Assembly: GCF_014084105.1 (NCBI RefSeq)
Contig: NZ_CP048289.1
Span: forward strand, 3,729,922-3,793,921
DNA length: 64,000 nucleotides
Reading direction: 5' to 3'
From: Streptacidiphilus sp. P02-A3a
GTDB lineage: Bacteria > Actinomycetota > Actinomycetes > Streptomycetales > Streptomycetaceae
The number at the start of each line of letters is the position of its first letter. Position 1 is the first letter of the stretch. The notes beneath the pieces are model-generated. The model made no database searches and had not been told where the DNA came from. It saw nothing but the letters and a program-made list of their open reading frames with translations. A program made the translations under genes and the position numbers. Below, piece by piece: positions 16,799-25,666 of the stretch.

Positions 16799-19045
16799 AT
16801 GTCCTCAGTACCTCGACAACGGCCATGGCAGTTCGTGCTGCTCGGCCTAGTGACCCTGATGGGGTTCGTCTGCCCCACCATTGCCGCGTCGCCCGCTCGT
16901 GCCGCCACTGCCGCCACCACGATCAACGTGAACGGTTCGAGCGCCGGGCGGACCTTCGACGGGATCGGCGCGATCAGTGGCGGCGGCGGCAACTCCCGCC
17001 TGCTGACCGACTACCCGGCCGCCCAGCAGCAGCAGATCCTCGACTACCTCTTCAAGCCGGACTACGGCGCCAACCTGCAGATCCTCAAGGTCGAGATCGG
17101 CGGAGACGCCAACTCCACCGACGGCGCCGAACCATCCATCGAGCACACCTCGGGCAACGTCCAGTGCGACACCGGCTACGAGTTCTGGCTGATGGAACAG
17201 GCCAAGGCACTGAACCCGAACATCAAACTCTACGGCCTGGCCTGGGCCGCCCCCGGCTGGATCGGCGGCGGCAACTTCTGGTCCACCGACATGATCAACT
17301 ACCTGGTCTCCTGGCTCGGCTGCGCCAAAGCCGACGGCCTGACCATCAACTACCTCGGCGGCTGGAACGAACGCGGCTACAACATCGCCTGGTACGAGCA
17401 ACTACGCTCGACCCTCAACGCCGACGGCTACAACTCCACCGAGATCGTCGGCGCCGACAGCGACTGGTCCGTCGCCAACGACATCGCCGACAACCCGGCG
17501 TTCGCCAACGCCGTCCAGATCATCGGCACCCACTACCCCTGCGAAGGCGGCGACGGCGGGGACGCGGACACCTGCCCCGGCAACACCACCGCCGAGAGCA
17601 CCGGCAAACCCCTGTGGGCCAGCGAGAACGGCTCACAGGACATGAACACCGGCGCACCCGCACTGATCCGCTCGATCACCCGCGGCTACACCGACGCGGA
17701 GATGACCGCCTACATCAACTGGCCCCTGATCGCCGCCATCACACCCAACCTGCCCTACCCGACCGACGGCATGATGACCGCCAGCCAGCCCTGGTCCGGC
17801 AACTACACCGTCGGCGAGAGCACCTGGGCCACCGCCCAGGTCACCCAGTTCACCCAGCCCGGCTGGCAGTTCCTCAACTCCGGCTCCGGCTACCTCGGCG
17901 GCACCGAGAGCAACGGCAGCTACGTCTCGCTGAAGTCCACCAACAACAGCGACTACTCGACCGTCATCGAGACCACCACCGCGACAGCCGCGCAGAGCGT
18001 CAACGTCAACGTCTCCGGCGGCCTGTCGACCGGCACCGTCCACGTCTGGGCCACCGACGTCAACTCCCCCAGCCCCTCCACCTCACTGATCCACACCCAG
18101 GACCTCACACCCTCCAACGGCTCCTACACGCTCACCGCCCAGCCCGGCTACATCTACACCCTGACCACCACCACCGGCCAGGGCAAGGGCACCGCGGCAA
18201 GCCCCGCCCCCTCCGCCCTCGCACTGCCCTACAACGACACCTACGAGGCCGACGCCACCGGCAGCGAACCCAAGTACCTGGAGACCATGCAGGGCGCCTA
18301 CCAGGTCGAGCCCTGCGCCAACGGCCGCACCGGACAGTGCGTCCAGCAGATGGCCCCCATCAAGCCGATCGAATGGCAGAACGACTCGGACGCCTTCGCC
18401 CTGATCGGCGACACCACCTGGTCCAACTACACCGTCAGCACCGACGTCGACCTCCAACAAGCCGGAACCGCCGAGATCTACGGCCGCGCGAACACCCAGG
18501 ACCGCCCACAATCCGACCAGGCCGCCTACCTGCTACGCGCCTCCAACACCGGCGCCTGGTCCATCGACCGCAGCGACACCAACGGCAACATCACCACCCT
18601 GACCAGCGGCACCACCACCGCCCTGGGCACCGGCAGTTGGCACACCCTCGCACTGACCATGCAGGGCTCCACCATCAGCGCCTCGATCGACGGCAAAGCC
18701 CTCGGCTCAGCCACCGACTACACCTACCAGACCGGTCAGGCCGGCATCGGCGTGGTCGGCTACCAGACCGACCAGTTCGACAACCTCAACATCACCCCCG
18801 GCACCGGCGGGACCGGCAGCTACCCCGCGGGCCCGGTCACCTCGGGATTGTCGGGCCTGTGCCTGGACGACAACGCCGACAGCGCCACCAACGGCAACAA
18901 GGTCGACGTCTACACCTGCAACGGAACCCCGGCACAGGTATGGCAGTACAGCAACGGCGTCCTGGAGAACAACGGCAGCTGCCTGGACATCATCGGCGCC
19001 GGTTCCACCGCCGACGGCACCCTGGTTGTCCGCGTACTGATCTGA
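16799..19045 (+). pseudogene. GH59 galactocerebrosidase-like enzyme, 5' part, cut by IS21 element
   Basis: The start is ATG 16799, with AAGGGA at 16783-16788. A signal peptide is followed by a full GH59 catalytic region, with the acid/base Glu191 in YLGGWNERG and the nucleophile Glu276 in LWASENGSQD. A beta-sandwich/lectin-like module runs to about 690. A ricin-B domain begins (GLSGLCLDDNADSATNGNKV) but stops after its first third, at GTLV; four or five codons of IS sequence then add VRVLI and a stop. GH59 enzymes release beta-galactose from galactosylceramide-like substrates. The catalytic core (748 residues in all) is intact, so a truncated enzyme lacking most of its lectin might still be secreted. 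Removing the element and one target copy restores a continuous 803-residue frame. Confidence 0.88.
19022..19026 (+). repeat. Target-site duplication, left copy (CTGGT)
   Basis: CTGGT immediately before the left inverted repeat equals the five bases after the right inverted repeat at 21948-21952. Collapsing both copies into one rejoins the GH59 reading frame exactly. Confidence 0.88.
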
Positions 19046-19136
19046 GTGCTCCAGTGCGTACGGAGTTGTGTGCGCCACCGACCCGTGTCAGCGAAGTCGC
19101 TTTCATGGCCCGTTCCGCTCACCGTAGTCTCGTGCC

Positions 19137-19581
19137 GTGGTCGACGAACATGGGGCACCCGACGCCTTCAAGAACCGATGCACGAATGCGGCGTGCACGT
19201 TGGAGTCCTGCATCAGCTACTTCATCGAGCGCATCTCGTTGGACGAGTCCAACGAGGACCGCAAGGAGAACACGCTGGACGTGTGGCTGCGCAAGGGGCC
19301 GTGGAAGCCCGATGTGGTGGTCTCGCTGTCCAATCTCTACTCGGTTCACCCGTGGGGAACCCGAACTGGCCCCCATCTTTATTGACGGGATCTCCCTGAT
19401 CCACCTACCGAAGTTGCCGTTGCCCTGGCCCACCGAGGCGCTCGGCCGACTCGATCGCTCCGAGGGCCTGCCCGAACTGGTCTGGTTGAGGATCACCGGA
19501 CCGATCGAAGTCGACGCTGTGGCCACGACTGTGACCGTCTACCAGGCTCAGAGCGACGACGCGGCCTCTGCGCTCCAGTGA
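19137..19581 (+). pseudogene. Frameshifted passenger gene inside the IS21 element
   Basis: A GTG at 19137 opens VDEHGAPDAFKNRCTNAACT and runs in frame to SLSNLYSVHPWG. The rest, EPELAPIFIDGISLIHLPKL to a stop at 19581, is in the next frame. One surplus G in the run GGGG at 19354-19357 explains the break; without it the product would be about 147 residues. I do not recognise the family. It is a soluble, mixed alpha/beta-looking protein with two cysteines near the N-terminus. Its orientation is opposite to istA/istB. It could be a true frameshift or a sequencing error. Confidence 0.6.
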
Positions 19582-19640
19582 CAGCCCGCAGCTGTTCGAC
19601 GGCTCCGGCAGCAACCGAAATTTGAAGACTGATCAACCGC

Positions 19641-20411
19641 TCAGGCGACATCGGCCTCCCGCTCGATAGCTTGGAGGCGGTTCTTGAGGCGGTAGCTGTT
19701 GCCGTTGATCGCGATGACTTCGCAGTGGTGCAGGAGCCGGTCGAGGATGGCCGTGGCCAGAACCTCGTCACCGAACACCTGTCCCCACTCACTGAAGGTC
19801 TTGTTCGAGGTCAGGATGATCGAGCCCTTTTCGTAGCGCTTGGAGATCACCTGGAAGACCAGGTTCGCCTCGGCTCGTTCCAGGGGCTGGTAGCCCACTT
19901 CATCGACCACGAGGACGCTGGGCCGCAGGTAGGTGCGGAGCTTGCTGGTCAGCTGGCCGGTGGCCTCGGCGGTCTTGAGGTGGCGGACCATGTCGTCGAG
20001 GCTGGTGAAGTAGATCGAGTAGCCGGCCCGGCAGGCGGCGACCGCGAGGGCAACGGCAATGTGGGTCTTGCCGACCCCGGGCGGGCCCAGCAGAGCGGCG
20101 TTGGCCTTGGCCTCGACGAAGGAGAGGGTCGCCAGGTCCTTGACCTTGCGCGGGTCGAGCTCGGGCTGGAACGAGAAGTCGTAGTCGTCCATCGTCTTGT
20201 GGTGCGGCAGCTTCGACAGCCGCAGTCCCTGGCGGAACCGCCGGTCGTCGCGGACCGCGAGTTCCTCGGACAGGACCAGGTCGAGGAAGTCGACGTAGCC
20301 CATCTTCGCCTCGTCCGCCCGCTTGGCGTACTCGTTCAGGCTCTCCACGAGGTGGGGCAGGCCGAGCTTGCCGGCCATGGTGCGGATGCGGTTGCTGACC
20401 AGTTCGCTCAA
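19641..20411 (-). CDS. istB: IS21 helper ATPase IstB
   Basis: 256 residues with a DnaA/DnaC-like AAA+ ATPase core: Walker A GPPGVGKTHIAVAL near residue 105 and Walker B SVLVVDEVGYQP near 170, both typical of IstB. It assists IstA in strand transfer and target choice. The TTG start overlaps the istA stop as TTGA, indicating coupled translation. Length (about 250) is normal, and no defect is seen, so the transposition machinery may still be active. Confidence 0.94.
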   Translation of the reverse strand: MSELVSNRIRTMAGKLGLPHLVESLNEYAKRADEAKMGYVDFLDLVLSEELAVRDDRRFRQGLRLSKLPHHKTMDDYDFSFQPELDPRKVKDLATLSFVEAKANAALLGPPGVGKTHIAVALAVAACRAGYSIYFTSLDDMVRHLKTAEATGQLTSKLRTYLRPSVLVVDEVGYQPLERAEANLVFQVISKRYEKGSIILTSNKTFSEWGQVFGDEVLATAILDRLLHHCEVIAINGNSYRLKNRLQAIEREADVA

Positions 20412-21877
20412 CAGGGTTCCTCTGCGCTCGGGTGGGTGGTGAACGGGCGGGTGCCGGTCAGCTCGTCGTAGACGGACAGCGGTCGCCGGCCCACCTCGAC
20501 GCGGGCAGCGGCGGCCCGACTGAGCAGTGCCCGCAGCGGACCGTCCTCCTCGCGCAGGGCGAGGCCGCGGCGGGGCCGGGGGTCGTCACCGGTCGTGGTG
20601 CGGCGGCCCTCCCCGGTGGGCAGGCCGTCCCAGTGGCGCTCGTCGACGATGCGGGCACCACGTCCCACCGCCCTGGAGTGCACGGCCAGCAGGGTGCCGC
20701 CAGTGGTGTCGGGGACAGTGGAATGGAGTATGACCTGGAACTTCGTGACCCGGACCTCGACCAGTTGGCGCGGGCGGACCTTGCGGGCGGGCACCGAGTA
20801 GAGGTTGGCGTCGAAGGCGACCAGGCAATCCTTGCCGACATGCCGCAGGTGCCGCTGCGCGACCACATAGGGTGCGCGGGGCAGCGGCCGCAAGGCCACG
20901 TGGTCGCGGATCGCGCGCAGGCCGATGACCTCGCCGTGGGTACCGTGCACCCGCGCGCGCCGGACCGGCACCCACGCGGTGAACGCGGCGTCGAGTTCCT
21001 CGGTCGAGGAGAACGCCCGGCCGGCCAGGACGTGGTCGCGCACGATGGCCACCTGCCGCTCGACCCGGCCCTTGCCCTGGGGGCGGTAGGCGGCGAGCAC
21101 GTCGATGTCGAAGTCGTAGTGCCCGGCGAACGCCACCGCCTCCGGGTGGAGCGGGACAGCTTCGCCCGGGGCGACGTGTCGGCGGACCACGGTCTTGGTG
21201 CGGTCGTAGACGATGCTCATCGGCACTCCGCCGAAGTGCGCGAACGCCTGGCGGTGGCAGTCGAAGAACGTCGCCAGGTCCTGGCTGGTGGTGAAGCAGC
21301 AGAAGGGGTCCCGTGAGTACGACAGCGTCATGTGGAATGAGTAGACCTTCGGGATGCCGACGTGGGCCAGGATCCGTCCCTCGTCGCCCCAGTCGACCTG
21401 GGCCTGGGCGCCCGGCACGACCTCGAACCGGCGGTGCAGGCCCGCCAGCTCGCCGGGGTTGATACCGAGCTCCCCGGCGATCCGGGGCCGGGCCTCCTGC
21501 AAGTAGATCTTGACCCGTTGGTAGTTGATGGCGAACCCGTACTCCTGGGCCAGTCGCTCGTGGATCACCGCTCCCTTGAGCAGGATCTCGGACCGCAGCA
21601 TCGCGTCGATCAGCGGAGCGACCTCATCCACCGCCCGTTGCCTGGGCAAGGCGCCGGACTCCCGTTGCGGTGGCGCGGCCGGGACCTCACCCGACAAGTA
21701 CTTGGCGACCGTGCGGCGATTGAGCCCGGTCTCCTTCGCGATCTGCCGCTGGCTCATCGCGCCCGACTCGTACAGGGCGCGAAATCGCCTCAACTCCAAC
21801 CAGCGATGTGGGTCCAAGACCACGGCCAGCCGCCCCTCTGCCACCCGAACGGACAACAGCAGACTCGCGGACACCAC
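20408..21877 (-). CDS. istA: IS21 transposase IstA
   Basis: 489 residues from GTG 21877. An N-terminal helix-turn-helix (SQRQIAKETGLNRRTVAKYL, about 41-60) is followed by an rve-type DDE integrase core: Asp in AQVDWGDEGR, Asp in SIVYDRTKTV, Glu in GKGRVERQVA. A C-terminal domain includes FDANLYSVPARKVR, common to IstA proteins. The start is 70 bp inside the right inverted repeat. The length matches the family and no frameshift is visible. Confidence 0.93.
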   Translation of the reverse strand: MVSASLLLSVRVAEGRLAVVLDPHRWLELRRFRALYESGAMSQRQIAKETGLNRRTVAKYLSGEVPAAPPQRESGALPRQRAVDEVAPLIDAMLRSEILLKGAVIHERLAQEYGFAINYQRVKIYLQEARPRIAGELGINPGELAGLHRRFEVVPGAQAQVDWGDEGRILAHVGIPKVYSFHMTLSYSRDPFCCFTTSQDLATFFDCHRQAFAHFGGVPMSIVYDRTKTVVRRHVAPGEAVPLHPEAVAFAGHYDFDIDVLAAYRPQGKGRVERQVAIVRDHVLAGRAFSSTEELDAAFTAWVPVRRARVHGTHGEVIGLRAIRDHVALRPLPRAPYVVAQRHLRHVGKDCLVAFDANLYSVPARKVRPRQLVEVRVTKFQVILHSTVPDTTGGTLLAVHSRAVGRGARIVDERHWDGLPTGEGRRTTTGDDPRPRRGLALREEDGPLRALLSRAAAARVEVGRRPLSVYDELTGTRPFTTHPSAEEPC

Positions 21878-21947
21878 CCCGCCACCGCATCACTTCTGGA
21901 GCACAATCACCCGTACGAGGTGGCGCATGTTCGCTCGTACGCCGACA

Positions 21948-21952
21948 CTGGT
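21948..21952 (+). repeat. Target-site duplication, right copy (CTGGT)
   Basis: Identical to 19022-19026 and directly adjacent to the terminal ACA of the right inverted repeat. Confidence 0.88.
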
Positions 21953-22136
21953 CGACCTGTGGACCTGCAACGGCGGCTCCAACCAGCAGTGGAACGTCGT
22001 GAACGGCACCCTGGTGAACCCGGCATCGGGCAAATGCCTCGACGACCCCGGCTTCAACACCACCCCAGGCACCCAACTGGACATCTGGGACTGCAACGGC
22101 GGCTCGAACCAGGAATGGACCCTGCCATCCTCCTGA
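21948..22136 (+). pseudogene. GH59 3' part: remaining two lobes of the ricin-B domain
   Basis: Starting with the second CTGGT copy, the frame reads VDLWTCNGGSNQQW, then VNPASGKCLDDPGF, then LDIWDCNGGSNQEW and a stop at 22134-22136. These are the last two QxW lobes missing from the GH59 gene at 16799. It has no signal peptide, promoter or ribosome binding site of its own. A hairpin terminator follows. Confidence 0.88.
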
Positions 22137-22160
22137 GAGACTGACTGGCGGTTCATCAGA

Positions 22161-22201
22161 CGGCTGACTCGGCTCCCAATCGCTGGGGGACGAGTCAGCC
22201 G
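22161..22201 (+). terminator. Original terminator of the split GH59 gene
   Basis: CGGCTGACTCG (22161-22171) and CGAGTCAGCCG (22191-22201) form a perfect 11-bp stem with a 19-nt loop, 25 bp after the stop at 22136. Confidence 0.6.
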
Positions 22202-22635
22202 TAGTCCTTGGGGCCGGGAAGAAGGTAAGCCGCCTCCCAGGCCCGCGGCCCGCCCACCGACCGGGCGCCAACACGCTTGATTCCCCACTTGGCCCGGCTC
22301 GGCTACCCCAGCCAGGCTTCTTCCCAGGCAGGGCCAGATCCTGACTCGCGCACATGCTGGATCCCCTACTGCGGCAATGAGATCGCCCGATGTCCGCGGG
22401 GACGGCGCACCTCAGGGCACGAAGGGCCGGGGGGTGATGGTCAGGATAACCTCGTTCTGGCTGACCAGTCCTTTCTGCGGTGTCAGGGGCGACATGGCCC
22501 AGCTGTGGGCCGTGAGGGGATGAATGGCTTGACCACGCTGAACCTGCCGTTCCTGCTCGGCGGCTGCCAGTGGGCCGGTGCGGTCGGCCCGCGTCCGCCG
22601 CACCGAGTCGAGCCGGGAGTGCGGACTGATTGAGG

Positions 22636-22667
22636 CCGGGCCGGCCGCTGGTGTGCGGCCGGCCCGG
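22636..22667 (-). terminator. Terminator of intact GH59 gene
   Basis: CCGGGCCGGCCGC (22636-22648) pairs perfectly with GCGGCCGGCCCGG (22655-22667) over a 6-nt loop, 27 bp past the minus-strand stop. Confidence 0.75.
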
Positions 22668-22694
22668 AGGTGTGATCTGTGGTGGTGCTGACGC

Positions 22695-25487
22695 TCAGCT
22701 GCTGCAGGTGAGTTTGGGCATGGCCCAGTCGCCGTGGTCGTAGGCGTTGCCGTCTCCGGCGTCGCCGACGACGAGGTCGAGCATCTGCACGCCGGTGAGG
22801 TCAGCGGTGAGCTGCTGGGCGGGATCGCCGCCCTTGACCACTCCGGTGGCGGCGAGGGTCTTGCCGTCGCCCAGGACGCTGAAGGTCATCGTGCCGTTGC
22901 CGTCGGCGTCGGCGTCGTCACCGACGATGGAAGTGAACGACGAGCAGTTGCCGCCGAGGTAGATGGTGACGTCACTGGGCGAGTTGGTGCCCAGTCCCTT
23001 GGGATAGACGGTGCCGTCGATGGTCAGCGGGGTGCCGTCGTCGGCGTTTTGGCCACCGACCGACTGGTCGCGTTCGACCGGGCCCCAGCCGTTGGTGGCG
23101 GAGACGAATTGCAGGTCGCTGACGTTGTTGACTCCGGACGGCGGCGGCGGGTAGACCGCTGACAGCGGAGAGTCCTCGCTGAGCCAGTTCGCGACGCCGT
23201 CCTGGGCGAAGGTGGCGAAGGCGCTGAGGGTCGTCAGGGTCGCCTTGCCGGTAGGCGCGGTGAGCTGCCAGGTGGCGGTGGCACTGTGGCCGGGCTTGAT
23301 CTCCCCGAACACCTGCGGCTGCGGGTCGAAGGTGAACCCGGGCGCGGCCAGGGTGATGTTGATGCCCTCCGCGGCCTTGGCGTGGGAGGGGACGGTGACG
23401 GTGGTGGTCACGGTGACGGTGGCACCGAGCTGGACGGCGGCAGTCGACGGCGTCGCGGTGAGCGTGACGGGAGCGGCCTGCTTGGTGATGGGGGTGAAGG
23501 AGAGGTTGTCGAACTGGTCGGTGTCGTACGAGGTCAGGCCGAGACCGCCCTGACCGGCGGCGTAGCTGCTGTCATTGACCACGCCGACGTTCTTGCCGTC
23601 CACCGACGCGGTGATGACCGGTCCGTCGAACGACAGCTTCAGCTTGTGCCACGTTCCCGTGCCCAGCGCGGTCGTTGAGGACCGGGCCAGTACCGTGCGG
23701 TTGCCGTCCGAGTCGCTCTTGAGGATGGTCCAGTCGCCGGTGTCGCTGATCTGGAAGTAGTAGCCCTGCTGGTGCGACTGCGGACGGTTCTGGGTGCCCG
23801 CGCGGCCGATCAGCTCCACCGTGCCGGGCTTGGCCAGCTCGACGTCCGCCTGCATGGAGTAGTTCGTCCAGGTCGGATCACCGACCAGAGCGAACGCGTC
23901 ACTGTCGTCCTGCCACTCGATGGGCTTGGTGGCGGCCATCTGCTGGAGGCACATCCCCGAGCGGCCCGCCGCGCACTTCTGCACCTCGAACGCGCCCTGC
24001 ATGTCGGAGACGTACTTGGCCTCGGTGCCGGCGGCGTCCTTGTTGAAGTTGTCGGAGTAGGGCAGCGCCAGGGGGTGGGCGGCCGGTGCGGTGGCTGTTC
24101 CCTTGCCCTGGCCGGTGGTGGTGGTGACGGAGTAGACGTAGCCGGGCAGCATGTTCAGCGAGTAGGTGCCATCAGTGGGGGTGATGTCCTGGGTGTGGAT
24201 GAAGTCGGTGGCGGGATTGGGGTCGTTGACGTCGGTGGCCCAGACGTGGACGGTACCGGTGGACAGGCCGCCCTTGACCGTGAAGTCGGCGGTCTGGGCG
24301 GTGGTGGCGGTGGTGGTCTCCAGGATGGTGGAGTAGTCGGTCCCGTTGGGGGACTTCAGGGTGATGTAGCTGCCGTTGGATTCGGCCCCGCCCAGGTAGC
24401 CCGACCCCTGGTCGATGAACGTCCATCCGGGCTGCGCGAACTGGGTGACCTGGGCAGTGGCCCAGGTGTTCTCACCGATGCTGTAGCTCCCCGACCACGG
24501 CGAGTTGGCTGTGGCCAGGCCGACGGTGGAGTACGGCAGGTTGGAGTAGATCGCCGCGATCAGGGGCCAGTTGAAGTAGCTGGTCAGCTTGGCGTCGACG
24601 TAACCGCGAGTGATCGAGCGGATCAGGGCGGGGGCCCCGGTGTTCATGTCCTGGGAGCCGTTCTCACTGGCCCACAGTGGTTTGCCGTTGTCCTGCGCGG
24701 CCTGGGTGCTGGAGCAGCTGTCGGCGCTGCCGCCGTCACCGCCGCAGGGGTAGTGGGCGCCGATGATGGAGACCGCGTTGTTGAACGCGGGGTCGGTGGC
24801 CATGTCGTCGGCGACGTCCCAGCTGCTGTCGTCGGCCACGAGCTCGACGCTGGAGTACCCGGCCGCGTTGAGGGCGGAACGTAGCTGGACGTACCAGTCG
24901 GCGTCGTGACCTCGCTCGTTCCAGCCGCCGAGGTACTTGATGTCCAGGCCGTGGGTCTTGGCGCAGCCCAGCCAGGAGATGAGGTAGTTGATGGTGTCGG
25001 TGGACCAGAAGCCGCCGTTGATCCAGCCGGGTGCGGCCCAGGCGAGCCCGTACAGGGCGATGTCGGGGTTGCGGGCCTTGGCTTGTTCGGCGAGCCAGAA
25101 CTCGTAGCCGGCGTTGCAGTTGATGGTGCCCTTGGTGTGCTCGATGGACGGCTCGGAGCCGTCGGTGGAGTTGGCGTCCCCGCCGATCTCCAGCTTCAGC
25201 AGTTGCAGGTTGGCGCCGTAGCCGGGCTTGAACAGGTAGTCCAGGATCTGCTTCTGCTGGGCGGCGGGGTAGTCGGTCAGCAGGCGCGAGTTGCCGCCGC
25301 CGCCGCTGATCGCGCCGATGCCGTCGAACGTCCGACCGCTCTGCCCGCCGTCGACGGTGATCGACGTGGCGGCTGGCACGTCGGCCGGTGTGTGGGGTGC
25401 GGCGTGGGCCGCGGTGGTTCCGCTCGCCAACAGCGCTGCCAGCAGCGCCAGTACCCACAAGGGGATGAGTCTCCGTATCCGTGGCAT
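22695..25487 (-). CDS. GH59 galactocerebrosidase-like enzyme with NEW3 and NPCBM modules
   Basis: 930 residues from ATG 25487, with AAGGG nine bases upstream. A signal peptide is cleaved after AHA (about 29). The GH59 core has acid/base Glu191 (GGWNERG) and nucleophile Glu275 (WASENGSQD), then the usual beta-sandwich/lectin-like module to about 665. Unlike the split paralogue, it carries no ricin-B domain. Instead residues about 670-780 look like a NEW3 domain (VTLTATPSTAAVQLGATVTV) and about 790-930 an NPCBM domain (LQFVSATNGWGPVERDQSVG, DVTIYLGGNCSSFTSIVG). The two GH59 cores are close paralogues that acquired different appendages. The substrate is presumably a beta-galactoside of a glycolipid or glycan. 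A pair of 15-bp direct repeats lies about 80-110 bp upstream. Confidence 0.9.
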   Translation of the reverse strand: MPRIRRLIPLWVLALLAALLASGTTAAHAAPHTPADVPAATSITVDGGQSGRTFDGIGAISGGGGNSRLLTDYPAAQQKQILDYLFKPGYGANLQLLKLEIGGDANSTDGSEPSIEHTKGTINCNAGYEFWLAEQAKARNPDIALYGLAWAAPGWINGGFWSTDTINYLISWLGCAKTHGLDIKYLGGWNERGHDADWYVQLRSALNAAGYSSVELVADDSSWDVADDMATDPAFNNAVSIIGAHYPCGGDGGSADSCSSTQAAQDNGKPLWASENGSQDMNTGAPALIRSITRGYVDAKLTSYFNWPLIAAIYSNLPYSTVGLATANSPWSGSYSIGENTWATAQVTQFAQPGWTFIDQGSGYLGGAESNGSYITLKSPNGTDYSTILETTTATTAQTADFTVKGGLSTGTVHVWATDVNDPNPATDFIHTQDITPTDGTYSLNMLPGYVYSVTTTTGQGKGTATAPAAHPLALPYSDNFNKDAAGTEAKYVSDMQGAFEVQKCAAGRSGMCLQQMAATKPIEWQDDSDAFALVGDPTWTNYSMQADVELAKPGTVELIGRAGTQNRPQSHQQGYYFQISDTGDWTILKSDSDGNRTVLARSSTTALGTGTWHKLKLSFDGPVITASVDGKNVGVVNDSSYAAGQGGLGLTSYDTDQFDNLSFTPITKQAAPVTLTATPSTAAVQLGATVTVTTTVTVPSHAKAAEGINITLAAPGFTFDPQPQVFGEIKPGHSATATWQLTAPTGKATLTTLSAFATFAQDGVANWLSEDSPLSAVYPPPPSGVNNVSDLQFVSATNGWGPVERDQSVGGQNADDGTPLTIDGTVYPKGLGTNSPSDVTIYLGGNCSSFTSIVGDDADADGNGTMTFSVLGDGKTLAATGVVKGGDPAQQLTADLTGVQMLDLVVGDAGDGNAYDHGDWAMPKLTCSS

Positions 25488-25566
25488 CGTTGCCACCCTT
25501 CACTAGAGGAGGATGGCGCTCAGTGTCTCTTCATGTCGATATCTGGTCAATACTTCAAACAAAAAA

Positions 25567-25596
25567 GGCCATAACCAAACAGGCCATAACCAAACA
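25567..25596. repeat. Two 15-bp tandem repeats in the GH59 promoter region
   Basis: GGCCATAACCAAACA occurs twice without a gap at 25567-25581 and 25582-25596. A partial third GGCAT follows. They lie 80-110 bp upstream of the GH59 start in an unusually A-rich stretch, consistent with binding sites for an activator or repressor. Confidence 0.6.
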
Positions 25597-25666
25597 GGCA
25601 TGAAGGCTGCCCGGCCCGGATCCCCCACGGGCCCGGGTCGGACAGCAGCTCATTTTGAGGGTTCGG

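Larger units (their letters stand above)
19027..21947. mobile_element. IS21-family insertion sequence with passenger gene (2921 bp)
   Basis: The ends are TGTCCGCGTACT on the left and, read inward from the right, TGTCGGCGTACG: 10 of 12 matches, starting with the TGT typical of IS21. GCGTACGG-like and GTGCTCCAG motifs recur inside both ends, resembling the multiple terminal repeats of this family. The element carries istA and istB on the minus strand with a 4-bp overlap. It is flanked by 5-bp CTGGT duplications. About 600 bp between istB and the left end hold an extra, frameshifted gene, which is unusual for IS21. The insertion splits the ricin-B domain of a GH59 gene. Confidence 0.9.
22137..22694. 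other. Convergent intergenic region between the two GH59 genes
   Basis: 558 bp with two hairpins (22161-22201 and 22636-22667). I see no supportable gene between them; the open frames there have no recognisable motif. Confidence 0.5.
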
